From JBJXGE01 sp046154185 (GTDB taxonomy: Bacteria > Planctomycetota > UBA8108 > UBA1146 > JAJFFE01): 64,000 nucleotides of DNA. The notes beneath the pieces were generated by a model. That model searched no databases, was not told the DNA's origin, and saw only the letters and a list, made by a program, of their open reading frames with translations. Within the stretch, counting starts at the first letter, position 1. The number at the start of each line of letters is the position of its first letter. Where the stretch lies: contig JBJXGE010000009.1 in NCBI GenBank assembly GCA_046154185.1, forward strand, positions 124,001 to 188,000. The letters are read 5' to 3'. A program made the translations under genes and the position numbers. Below, in pieces: positions 9,138 to 17,485 of this stretch.

Positions 9138-10568
9138 CTACGGACGCGACTCGTGTTGTCGACTTCTATAGCGTTCCAGCACACCGTACCAGCGCGCTTC
9201 GATTTCCGGTCGCGTGCACAACTCCAACCAGTGGGGGTCCCCGCCTGGGAGCGGCGTGTGGGAACTGGCCGTTCGCTCGCGATCCGCGATCTGGTGGTCG
9301 GGGTTGATGACGAGCGGGGACTCGCGCGTGTGCGATGGATCTTCCGTTGCGGATTCCGGGGCCGCGTTCGGGCGACCCGCGTCGCGCGGTCGCGGCTCAC
9401 TGCCGCTCGAAGTTGGGGCAGCCCCGGCGAAACTCGCGGGCAAATCGCGCGTGCCGCGCACGATTTCGGCGACCCATGTTGCGTCCCGGAGCTCGGCGTC
9501 GACCGGCGGTACGGTCGGCAAGGACGCGGCGTCCGGGAGTCGACCGCGCGCGGCCGCGGCGTCGAGTGCGTTCGCCAACTCCGGAAAGCGCGCCGCGAGT
9601 GCCGCCGCTGCTCGCTCGAGGGCCGCCCGTTCGCCCGGCGACAATTCGCGGTCGACGAGGGCAGGGACCGCGCGCGCGCCTCGCAACCACTCGGCGAGCG
9701 GTCGCGTGCCGGCGAGCGTCGAGAGTTGTTCCATCGCATCCAAGCGATCGCGCAGGCGCGCACGCGCTTCTTTCAGCCACTCGTCGGCGGCAAACTCAGC
9801 GCCATGGCGGAACGCGGCACCGAGCGCGCGGTCCGATGTGGCCGCCGCTTGCAGTGCCGAGTTCAGCGCTTGGCGATGGTCCGGCGTCAATGCAGAGCTC
9901 GCCTCGATGATCGCGCGAGCCCTGGCGGCCGCGGCGGCGTCGGGCGCGTGAACGACGATCGAATGCGGCGGCGACGCGGACATCGCCTGCGCGATCCCGA
10001 GCGCGAAGAAGCTTGCGACGACGACGAAATTGGCTCCGAGCGCGCGGTGCAGGCGCCATGGCAACGCTTTCGCCAAGCGGGAAAACGGTGGCAGCGGCGT
10101 TGACGTCGAATCGAGAAACGCCGCGACGAAAGTCGTCGACGGGTGGCTGCGTGCTTGAACTTCCGCAAGGGTGACGATGGTCTGCGGCAGTCCCAGTGTC
10201 AAATCCCAGATCGAAGGCCAACGACGCCGAGCGTCGCTCACCGCGCGGAATCCGAAGCAGATGATGAAGATGATGATCAGTGCGCCCGTGATCACGGCGC
10301 CGCGGCCGCCACCCATCGTAGCGAGCGCGGCGGAGTAGTCTTCGCCGCGCTCCGGCCCGACGAATCCCAGCCATCGAATTCCGGTCGCAAAGGCGATGCA
10401 GGCGGCCAAGATCCACAACGCGCCGCGGGCCGCGCCAACTTCAAACGCACGCAATAAGACGCGCCGCCGACCCGTAGCGAGGCGAATGCGAAGTTCGTCG
10501 CTGCGCTGCGGATCGCGGTGAGCGGAAGCGGGAGTATGCAAGGCCGTCGTGGCGATTCCTGACTCCAT
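9138..10568 (-). CDS. Membrane protein of unknown function, first gene of the MoxR operon
   Basis: A 476-residue protein starting at ATG 10568; a TTG at 10598 would add ten residues. Hydrophobic segments at about 44-64, 88-108 and 180-200 predict three membrane spans in the first 200 residues. The remainder is Ala/Arg-rich helical sequence (possible coiled coil near 240-330), then a low-complexity Ser/Pro/Arg linker. It ends with a small conserved-looking tail (DPHWLELCTRPEIEARWYG). The layout is reminiscent of DUF4175-like membrane proteins, but I cannot confirm this. It is followed after 54 bases by moxR, so it probably belongs to the same complex. No catalytic motif is seen. Confidence 0.75.
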   Translation of the reverse strand: MESGIATTALHTPASAHRDPQRSDELRIRLATGRRRVLLRAFEVGAARGALWILAACIAFATGIRWLGFVGPERGEDYSAALATMGGGRGAVITGALIIIFIICFGFRAVSDARRRWPSIWDLTLGLPQTIVTLAEVQARSHPSTTFVAAFLDSTSTPLPPFSRLAKALPWRLHRALGANFVVVASFFALGIAQAMSASPPHSIVVHAPDAAAAARARAIIEASSALTPDHRQALNSALQAAATSDRALGAAFRHGAEFAADEWLKEARARLRDRLDAMEQLSTLAGTRPLAEWLRGARAVPALVDRELSPGERAALERAAAALAARFPELANALDAAAARGRLPDAASLPTVPPVDAELRDATWVAEIVRGTRDLPASFAGAAPTSSGSEPRPRDAGRPNAAPESATEDPSHTRESPLVINPDHQIADRERTASSHTPLPGGDPHWLELCTRPEIEARWYGVLERYRSRQHESRP

Positions 10569-10730
10569 CCTGCTCGCGCTGCGTCTATCGCCGCGCAAGC
10601 GCGTGTATCTTAGTGGGCGATTCGCCGCTCACCAGCCTACTGAGAGCTCGTCGACCACTGCCGGTTGGTGCGCGACTCGGCTCGCGACCCAAGATCTTGG
10701 ATCCGGACCGGTCGGCGCGCTTGCAAACGC

Positions 10731-10736
10731 TATAAA
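10731..10736 (+). promoter_or_regulatory. Possible -10 element before the 52-codon ORF
   Basis: A TATAAA hexamer lies 62 bases before the small ORF at 10798. No convincing -35 box stands 16-18 bases upstream, so this is a weak call. The rest of 10569-10797 carries no other clear signal. Confidence 0.3.
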
Positions 10737-10797
10737 GACTGGGTAAAAACTCCGCGCGAACCAGCTACGGGCCTTTTCGAGACGGGGGAGTGCTTCA

Positions 10798-10955
10798 TGG
10801 CGGAATGTCTCAACCGCTACGCGCGACTCAACGAAATCGTTCCTGTACAGAGCTGGATTCAGGATGGCGTGGACGGCTGGTTGTTCAGAGACCGGGACAA
10901 TCGGTTTGTCTTCGTCGCGACATTGAAGCTGCTGGAACTGAAGAACGGTGAGTGA
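10798..10955 (+). CDS. Small hypothetical protein (52 aa)
   Basis: A short ORF that begins MAECLNRYARLNEIVPVQSW and ends LKLLELKNGE. Its ATG has a strong GGGGGAG ribosome-binding site about 7 bases upstream, which is the main reason to call it. The product has no signal peptide or membrane span; an acidic/aromatic middle (DGWLFRDRDNRFVFVATLKLLEL) suggests a small folded beta-rich domain. I do not recognise it. It stands alone between the divergent MoxR operon and tRNA-Pro. A longer in-frame reading begins at 10665 but has no better start. Confidence 0.55.
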
Positions 10956-11240
10956 GCTTTCGCTCGCCGAATGACAGCGATCTGGTTGCCGAGTTGTCGC
11001 CTGCAGTTGTCCGATAGGGGTTCTCGTGACTCTTCGAGAGTAGCTGGGCTTTCGAAGAGAGCTCATGTGGGCTGCCTGTGCTGGTTCGCATCCGTTATCC
11101 GGTAGACCTCTTGATTGTTATTCTCGGGTGTGCTGTTTTCGCTCGGTTGTCCCAAAAAAATGTCGTTCCCGCTGTGCGCATCGCACTCCGTCGATGCCGA
11201 TCGAACGCGCGAGAATCTTCGGACCGCTCTGGATTTGCGA

Positions 11241-11269
11241 TTGTCATGCCCGCGCGCGCCGACTAGAAA
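11241..11269 (+). promoter_or_regulatory. Promoter of tRNA-Pro
   Basis: TTGTCA at 11241-11246 and TAGAAA at 11264-11269 are separated by 17 bases, and the -10 ends 12 bases before the tRNA. This fits a sigma-70-type promoter. The stretch 10956-11240 shows nothing else I can support. Confidence 0.6.
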
Positions 11270-11280
11270 TATTGTACGAA

Positions 11281-11355
11281 CGGGGTGTAGCTCAGCCTGG
11301 CTAGAGCGCCAGCTTTGGGAGCTGGATGCCGGAGGTTCAAATCCTCTCACCCCGA
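11281..11355 (+). tRNA. tRNA-Pro (UGG)
   Basis: A full cloverleaf can be drawn: acceptor stem CGGGGTG/CACCCCG, D-arm with GTAGCTCAG, anticodon stem CCAGC/GCTGG with a seven-base loop TTTGGGA giving anticodon UGG, and a TTCAAAT T-loop. The discriminator base is A. The 3' CCA is not encoded. The ferredoxin gene begins 86 bases downstream. Confidence 0.95.
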
Positions 11356-11441
11356 TTCATTTCCTCGGCGCTTCGATCTTTTTGATGCGTCGGGACCGGC
11401 AAGCACCGCGGAAAAACCGGGCAATTCAGAGCGAGGTCTTC

Positions 11442-11798
11442 ATGCCGCACGTCGTCACTGCGCGTTGCATCAATTGTCGCTATACAGACTGCGCCGCGGT
11501 CTGTCCCGTCGATTGCTTCTTTGAAGTGAAAGACCCCGCGATGTTGGTGATCGACCCGGATACCTGCATCGACTGCGAACTCTGCGTGTCCGCTTGTCCG
11601 ATCCACGCGATTTGGCCCCAAGATGAAGTGCCGGCGCAGTATCAAGAGTGGATCGACAAGAACCGCGAGCTGATTCAAAGCGGCGCTAATATCACCGAAC
11701 AAAAGGGCGCCCTGGCGAACGCGCGCGACCTCGAGTCGATTCAATCCGACGAGCGCGGCAGAGGCTGGAAAATCACGGAGCCGTCTGGCGCAAGTTGA
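11442..11798 (+). CDS. fdxA: Seven-iron (3Fe-4S/4Fe-4S) ferredoxin
   Basis: A 118-residue ferredoxin of the Azotobacter FdI/FdxA type, a small cytoplasmic electron carrier. Cysteines at 9, 17 and 52 should bind the 3Fe-4S cluster, and 21, 42, 45 and 48 the 4Fe-4S cluster. The diagnostic block CINCRYTDCAAVCPVDCF is present with an extra Cys25. The C-terminal tail of about 60 residues, with QYQEWIDKNRELI, is typical of the family. The ATG at 11442 places the first cysteine at the usual position. It is a single gene between tRNA-Pro and a convergent EVE-domain gene, so its redox partner cannot be read from context. Confidence 0.93.
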   Translation: MPHVVTARCINCRYTDCAAVCPVDCFFEVKDPAMLVIDPDTCIDCELCVSACPIHAIWPQDEVPAQYQEWIDKNRELIQSGANITEQKGALANARDLESIQSDERGRGWKITEPSGAS

Positions 11799-11840
11799 AT
11801 GCGGACGCACCGCGTTTCGTGGTGGGACGAGGCTGAATGA

Positions 11841-12317
11841 TCAGCTCGCGGGGGTGCGGCCGAGTTCGACGATGCAGGCGTAGTCGTCGGACGTGACGGG
11901 TTGGACGGACAGGCGTTGGCCGGGTTTTATGCACATGAGTGAGCGCAGGCGGCGGTCCGCGCGGAGCGCATCGAGCGTCACGAGCGCCGGAAATTTCTCC
12001 ACGAACTCGATCTCGACGCTAAACCACGTCGGTTTTTCACGGACCGATTTGGCGTCGAAGTAAGGACTCTTACTATCGAAAGCCGACGCGTCGGGTCGCG
12101 CCGTGCTCGCGACGCGTGCGAGTCCAGCAACACCGGGCGGTCGACAACTCGAATGATAGACGAGCACGCCATCGCCCACACGCATGCGGTCGCGCAGCAG
12201 ATTCCGCGCTTGCCGATTGCGCACGCCGTCCCAGACGCCGCGGCGCTGACGCGCGAGGTCATCGATCGAATACGTTTCCGGCTCGGTTTTGAGGAGCCAG
12301 TAGCTCGCGGCGTCCAT
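11841..12317 (-). CDS. EVE-domain protein
   Basis: A 158-residue single-domain EVE protein (a PUA-like fold thought to bind modified bases in nucleic acid). It starts with the hallmark YWLLKTEPETYSIDDL, followed by WDGVRNRQARNLLR and a VYHSS strand, and its length is normal for the family. The ATG at 12317 is preceded by GGGAGA. It is the third gene of a minus-strand operon, 24 bases after the amidohydrolase gene. The function of bacterial stand-alone EVE proteins is not settled. Confidence 0.9.
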   Translation of the reverse strand: MDAASYWLLKTEPETYSIDDLARQRRGVWDGVRNRQARNLLRDRMRVGDGVLVYHSSCRPPGVAGLARVASTARPDASAFDSKSPYFDAKSVREKPTWFSVEIEFVEKFPALVTLDALRADRRLRSLMCIKPGQRLSVQPVTSDDYACIVELGRTPAS

Positions 12318-12341
12318 GCGTGATTCTCCCTACGGCTGAGT

Positions 12342-15300
12342 TCAGTTTCCGGTGCACGAACAGGCGTGAAAGGGTTCGAAGGGCACGGTGTCGAGTGGCG
12401 GTCGCGGCGGCAACGGACGCCGATGCGGATGCAGTTCATCCAGCGTCGCCGCATCGTAGAGCCGGCCATCGACCATCACCAAACTCACGGTCGCCGTGTT
12501 GCGAATGTTGGCGAGTGGATCCGCTTCCAACACGATCAAGTCGGCGAGTTTCCCCGCTTCGACGCTACCGAGCGCATGGTCGAGTCCAATCGCGCGCGCA
12601 CCGCTGAGCGTGCCGACCTGTAGCACTTCGTGCGGCGTCAGTCCGCCTTGGTGGAACATCCACATTTCCCAATGCGCGTCGATGCCGGCCATTTGACCGT
12701 GCGCGCCGATTTCGACGTTGCCACCGCGGTGGAAGATCGCGGCCGCGCCTTCGGCGAGCCGGATGTGATTGACTTCATCATCAGGAATCATTGTCGGTCG
12801 ACGCGCGCGCGGATCGACGACGGAACGCGGCACGAAGCTGAGCAGCCGTTCGCGCTGCCAAACCGGATCGTGCTGGTACCAGTAGTATTCGCCGAAGACA
12901 CCGCCGTACCCGACGACCAAAGTCGGCGTGTAAGACGTCCGACTCGAGCTGAACAGCCGCAAGCAATCTTCGTAGAGCGGCGCGACCGGGAGCGCGTGCT
13001 CGATCGTCGTATGTCCGTCGAGGATCATCGTCATATTGTGATGCAACATCGAGCCGCCTTCGGGCACGACCATCATCTCGAGCGTGCGCGCAGCGGCCAA
13101 CACTTGCTGGCGCTGCTCGCGGCGCGGCTGATTGTAACTTTTGACGCTGAATGCGCCGTAGGCTTTGAGTCGGCGCAGGTGCTGGAGCGCATCCGCTTCG
13201 GACTTGATGACGGCTTTGAACGATCCTTCAGCGCCATACAGAATCGTGCCGGTCGAAAACACGCGCGGTCCGACCATGCGGCCGGTTTTCTGGAGCTCCG
13301 ATTCGGCGAAGATGCCCTTGGTGTCGTTCGACGGATCGTGCGTCGTCGTCACGCCGTGCGCGAGCATCGAATGAAACGCCCATTTATTGACGGGGATCAA
13401 GCCAAAGCTCGAGCTGCCGGAATGCGCGTGCACGTCGACGAATCCGGGCAGCAGCGTCCGGCCTTGCACATCGATGCTGGTCGCGCCGGTCGGGACGGCG
13501 ATCGTCGCGGCGGGCCCGACCGCCGTGATGCGATTGCCGGTGACGATGACCGTGCCGTTTTCGATGATCTCGTCGCCGCGCATCGAGATGATTCTCGCGC
13601 CGGTGAGAGCGATCGTGTCGCTCGTGTGCGAACGCTCGACCGCGAAGCCGAGCGGCTTCGGGGCTGGCGCCTGATACGCGGATTGCGCTGCGCCCAGCAC
13701 CTGGGCGACTTCGACCTCATAGAAGCTGGGGCCGAGTCCAAATCGCAACGCGCGACTGTCCGCGCTCCAACTTAGAAACTCGCCGCCATCGACCGAGAGC
13801 TTGCGCACGGGCAGTGAAGTCAACTCGGGCGAAATTTCAAGCGCGCGGCCGGTGTTCGGAAACGGCAACACGTAGACGTGAAAGAGCTGCGTGAACGCGA
13901 GCGTCGATTCGTCCGGACTCGGCACGAGTTCGCCGTCGTATTGCATCCGCACGTGAACGCGGCGATCGCCACCTAGTAAGTCGACGCTCACGAGTACGGT
14001 CTTTTCGCCTTCGGTGTCGACGAGATAAATGCGCTCACCCGTGCGTGTGTAGCGTGGTTCACTCCCCGAGCGCGACACCAGTCGCGGCGGCGCGGAACCG
14101 TCGCTAGGGACACGGTAAATACCCGGGTCTTGCGCGTGCAAATGGCCGCGATAACGATCGCCGCCGCCGCGCCGGTAGACCACCCACGCGCCGTCGGGCG
14201 AAAACGCCGGCTCCGCGTAGTGCCCGGGCCGATCCGTCAGACGAGTGACGACACCAGACTCGCGGTCGAGGATTTCGACGTGACCGGCGGTCGGGTCATT
14301 CCAAGAGACGAAGGCGAGCCGGCGACTGTCGGGCGCGAAGACGGGAAAAAATTCGCGCGCGGCGCCGCTGGCGATGTTGCGCAATTCGCCACCGGATTGC
14401 GAGCGGAGGAAGACTTCACCGAGTGCTTGAAAGCAAATCGTCGTACCGTCCGGCGAAACGCTCGGCCAACGAATGACCTTTACATCCATCGTGTCGCCGC
14501 CGATGGCCTGCGGAAAACGGAGCGCGTCATGAACGACGTGCCGCGCGTTCGCGCGAAACGGAATCGGCACGACTGCACCCGTGGCGGTGGCGACACGCCA
14601 GAGTTTCCCCATCGACCAATAAACCAAACCCGACGCGTCCGGCAACCAAGCGAAGTTCGGATACACACCGAAAATCGACCACGTTTCTTGACCGTCTTTG
14701 CTGAGGCCCGTCACTAACACGCGATCGGCGCCGCTCGCGAGGTCGCGCAAGACGAGAGCGCTTGCGCCACGCATGCGGCGCACGAACGCCAAGGTCTTGC
14801 CGTCGGGAGAAACGGTGGGTCGCACGGAGCCGCCGGGAAGCTGGATCGCGGTTTCGACGTCGCCGCGTGTGAGGTCAAGTCGGCGGATCGCATAGATCGT
14901 GCTATTCGGATCGCGGTTGTACTCGTACTGGCCGCCGGGGCTGACGTCTTCCGACCAATAGAGCCAGCGGCCATCCGGCGCCACCCAAGGCTCGCCCGAA
15001 TCCTGCTGTTCATTGCGCTTGTTGGTGAGTTGAAGACCCGGCCCGCCGTCGAGAGGGTACATCCACATTTCCCCGGCGCCGAGCGACCGACGAGAAGTGA
15101 AATGTTTGCGCGCGACAAGGTAGCGACTATCCGGAGTCCAGACCGCGTTGTTGAGGAGGCGAAAGTCTTCCTTCGTGACTTGGCGCGCGTCCGTGCCGTC
15201 GCGGCCCATGACCCAAATATTGTCGCCGCCGCCGCGATCGCTCGTGAACGAGATCCACTTGCCGTCGGGGGAGTAACGCGGCTGCAACTCGTAGGCGGAT

Positions 15301-15608
15301 CCCGAGCGCAAACAGCGCGCGTCGCCGCCAGCGATCGGCAACGTGAAGAGATCGCCGAGCAAGTCGAACACGATCTCGCGCCCGTCGGGGGACACGTCGA
15401 GCGACATCCACGTGCCCTCGGTGAGTTCGAAGCTCAAGATTTGGGCGGCATCGCGGAGCTCTTCCACGTCCCACGATTCCGATGCGGCTGGAGCCGCCGA
15501 GTCTTCCTGCGCGGATGCAGCGCTCGTAACGGCGCTCAAGAGCGCTGTCGCGCAAATGACGCCCCAGCGTCCACGCGCCGTGCGCCGACGGTCGATCGAT
15601 TCGTTCAT
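12342..15608 (-). CDS. Exported TolB-like beta-propeller / amidohydrolase fusion
   Basis: A 1088-residue exported protein. The ATG at 15608 has AAGGAA upstream and is followed by a signal peptide ending near TSAASAQ. Residues about 60-640 contain repeated WD40-like/TolB PD40 units such as SPDGKWISFTSDRG, SPDGKTLAFV and SPDGAWVVYRR. Residues about 690-1060 form an amidohydrolase domain: LLPGFVDVHAHSG with the HxH metal pair, a possible carboxylated-Lys segment FSVKSYN, MLHHN, TTIEHALP and a late GNVEIGAHGQ. The final GKLADLIVLEADP is typical of imidazolonepropionase-like enzymes. The natural substrate is unknown; peptide-derived or cyclic amides are possible. It is the middle gene of a three-gene operon. 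Confidence 0.9.
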   Translation of the reverse strand: MNESIDRRRTARGRWGVICATALLSAVTSAASAQEDSAAPAASESWDVEELRDAAQILSFELTEGTWMSLDVSPDGREIVFDLLGDLFTLPIAGGDARCLRSGSAYELQPRYSPDGKWISFTSDRGGGDNIWVMGRDGTDARQVTKEDFRLLNNAVWTPDSRYLVARKHFTSRRSLGAGEMWMYPLDGGPGLQLTNKRNEQQDSGEPWVAPDGRWLYWSEDVSPGGQYEYNRDPNSTIYAIRRLDLTRGDVETAIQLPGGSVRPTVSPDGKTLAFVRRMRGASALVLRDLASGADRVLVTGLSKDGQETWSIFGVYPNFAWLPDASGLVYWSMGKLWRVATATGAVVPIPFRANARHVVHDALRFPQAIGGDTMDVKVIRWPSVSPDGTTICFQALGEVFLRSQSGGELRNIASGAAREFFPVFAPDSRRLAFVSWNDPTAGHVEILDRESGVVTRLTDRPGHYAEPAFSPDGAWVVYRRGGGDRYRGHLHAQDPGIYRVPSDGSAPPRLVSRSGSEPRYTRTGERIYLVDTEGEKTVLVSVDLLGGDRRVHVRMQYDGELVPSPDESTLAFTQLFHVYVLPFPNTGRALEISPELTSLPVRKLSVDGGEFLSWSADSRALRFGLGPSFYEVEVAQVLGAAQSAYQAPAPKPLGFAVERSHTSDTIALTGARIISMRGDEIIENGTVIVTGNRITAVGPAATIAVPTGATSIDVQGRTLLPGFVDVHAHSGSSSFGLIPVNKWAFHSMLAHGVTTTHDPSNDTKGIFAESELQKTGRMVGPRVFSTGTILYGAEGSFKAVIKSEADALQHLRRLKAYGAFSVKSYNQPRREQRQQVLAAARTLEMMVVPEGGSMLHHNMTMILDGHTTIEHALPVAPLYEDCLRLFSSSRTSYTPTLVVGYGGVFGEYYWYQHDPVWQRERLLSFVPRSVVDPRARRPTMIPDDEVNHIRLAEGAAAIFHRGGNVEIGAHGQMAGIDAHWEMWMFHQGGLTPHEVLQVGTLSGARAIGLDHALGSVEAGKLADLIVLEADPLANIRNTATVSLVMVDGRLYDAATLDELHPHRRPLPPRPPLDTVPFEPFHACSCTGN

Positions 15609-15624
15609 CGAACTGATTTCCTTC

Positions 15625-17370
15625 TCAGTCTTTCGTTTCCTTGGCGAGGCGCGTTTTTCCAGCTGGCGGTGCGAGGACGACACCTGCACCACGGCTAAGC
15701 ATTTGGAGTCCGCCACCTTCGACGGTCGCGAAGCGCTCGCGCCCGCCATCCGGCCAAACGACTTCGACGGCGCCGGCCGGCGGCTGCACACCGAGTCCCA
15801 CGTGCAAACGCGCGTCGTTACTCGCCTGAAACGACGCATTGCGTCGCACCTCATAGGTGCGTTTCACGTCGCCGATGCTCACTTCGACGCGCGCGCCAAG
15901 CGCCTGCGGATTGAGTCCCGGTTGCGAAAGTTGGAGCGTCAGGCTCTTGTGATGGACCGGCGCGTGATTCTCGTAGAGCGACGGCCGTCCATTGATATGC
16001 GTTTCGATGATGTCGATGTCGCCGTCATTGTCGAGATCACCGAAGGCGGCGGCGCGACTCACGTGTTTCTGGGTGAATCCGAGTTTCTCGCCTTGTTCCA
16101 AGAAACGCGCGTTCGCTGGTTTTTGCCGGCCTGAAACCGTTGCCTGACCGACAAAAAGCTGGTTGCGTTGCGGATACCCCATGACGCCGCGCACTTCATC
16201 CGCTTGTGGATAGACGTGGCCGTTGGCGACAAAAATGTCGAGCACGCCATCATTGTTAAAGTCCCGCACTCCGACACCCCAACCCAAGAAATCTTGTCCC
16301 GGCGGCCCAAAGCCGGACTGATCCGCGGCGTCAAAAAACGACTCGTTGGCGTGATTGAAATAGAGGTTGTTGCGTTCGCCCTCGAAGTTTGTTTTGACGA
16401 GGTCCATGCGACGATCGCCGTCGATGTCCGCGGAGTCTACTCCCATGCCGGCTTGTTCCTGACCGTCTTCACTCACGCTGACGCCGGCGACGTATCCGAT
16501 TTCTTCAAAGCGATCGCCGCGATGGACGAACAGAAAACTTGGGCTCGAATCGTTCGCCACGTACACATCCGGCAAGCTGTCGCCCGCGAAGTCGCCGATG
16601 ATCACGCCGAGCCCGAACTGCGCCGGTACGCTGTCGAATCCCCAGGCGGCGCTGACGTCGTCGAACGTTCCGTCGCCCCGGTTGCGGTAGACGCGATCCG
16701 GCTCGGCTTTGAAACCGCGTGGACCGCAGACGACCGTGAGATCCTTCCACAGGCACGAGAATCCCTTGCCGTGTTCCGGCGGGTTTGCGAAATCGAACTG
16801 CACATAGCCGCACACGTAGAGATCGAGATCGCCGTCGAGGTCGAGATCCGCGAAGGCGGCGCTCGTGTTCCAACCGCTGTCGCCGAGCCCGGCGCGCGCC
16901 GTGATCTCCTCGAAGCGACCGCCGACGTTGCGAAGTAAGCGATCGGGACCGATACACGTGACAAGCAAATCGTCGCGGCCATCGCCGTCGATGTCGGCGG
17001 CCGCGGCGCCACAGACCCAGCCGAAGTCGCTGGGGATTTGCGCCGCCGACGTCACGTCCTCGAAACGCAGCTCGCCGAGATTTCGATAGAGGCGACAGCC
17101 ATACCCCGGCTCCCGCTTCAAGTGACGCTCGATCGAAGAGCCGGCGCTCAGAAAAACATCCAGCAAGCCATCGCCGTCGAAGTCGAGCAGCGCAACGCCC
17201 GTTGATTTGACATCGACGATATAGCGCTGTTCGGCCGTGCCGGATCGTTGGACAAAATCGAGGCCGGTCGCCGCGCCGACATCTTCGAAACGCCAACTGC
17301 TGCCGTCGTCAGACCGAGCGACGGAGCATAGTGCAGAGAGCATCGTCGAGACCCAGAAAACGGTTCGCAT
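15625..17370 (-). CDS. Exported FG-GAP/VCBS repeat protein with ASPIC/UnbV domain
   Basis: A 581-residue protein with an N-terminal signal peptide (cleavage probably near SVARS). It carries six or more FG-GAP/VCBS repeats with calcium-loop motifs such as DFDGDGLLDVF, DIDGDGRDDLL, DLDLDGDLDLY, DFNNDGVLDIF and DLDNDGDIDII, which form a beta-propeller. It ends with an ASPIC/UnbV domain (LGARVEVSIGD, then VVWPDGGRERF). ATG 17370 has an AAAGGA site. The stop is 16 bases before the amidohydrolase start, so the two exported proteins are probably co-produced. Such proteins are abundant in Planctomycetota and are thought to bind ligands outside the cell; no enzymatic residue is evident. Confidence 0.9.
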   Translation of the reverse strand: MRTVFWVSTMLSALCSVARSDDGSSWRFEDVGAATGLDFVQRSGTAEQRYIVDVKSTGVALLDFDGDGLLDVFLSAGSSIERHLKREPGYGCRLYRNLGELRFEDVTSAAQIPSDFGWVCGAAAADIDGDGRDDLLVTCIGPDRLLRNVGGRFEEITARAGLGDSGWNTSAAFADLDLDGDLDLYVCGYVQFDFANPPEHGKGFSCLWKDLTVVCGPRGFKAEPDRVYRNRGDGTFDDVSAAWGFDSVPAQFGLGVIIGDFAGDSLPDVYVANDSSPSFLFVHRGDRFEEIGYVAGVSVSEDGQEQAGMGVDSADIDGDRRMDLVKTNFEGERNNLYFNHANESFFDAADQSGFGPPGQDFLGWGVGVRDFNNDGVLDIFVANGHVYPQADEVRGVMGYPQRNQLFVGQATVSGRQKPANARFLEQGEKLGFTQKHVSRAAAFGDLDNDGDIDIIETHINGRPSLYENHAPVHHKSLTLQLSQPGLNPQALGARVEVSIGDVKRTYEVRRNASFQASNDARLHVGLGVQPPAGAVEVVWPDGGRERFATVEGGGLQMLSRGAGVVLAPPAGKTRLAKETKD

Positions 17371-17485
17371 CGCCGTCCTTTCGCGCGCCAGAGTCTAGCG
17401 GATTTTCCGCGCCGTCACACGCAGAGATCGCTGTGCCGCGCTCGCCAATCCGCATAGACTTCCGGCGCAGTTCGCAAAAGGAGCC

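Noticed and set aside
7947..10103. 718-codon plus-strand ORF opposite moxR and its upstream gene
   Set aside because: It is a long open antisense frame caused by high G+C. The opposite strand encodes an intact MoxR ATPase and a membrane protein.
11041..11240. Possible additional tRNA or riboswitch before tRNA-Pro
   Set aside because: No cloverleaf or recognised riboswitch core can be drawn; only the tRNA promoter is supported.
12630..13775. Plus-strand 381-codon ORF inside the amidohydrolase gene
   Set aside because: Composition is Arg/Asp/His-rich antisense sequence; the minus strand has intact amidohydrolase motifs.
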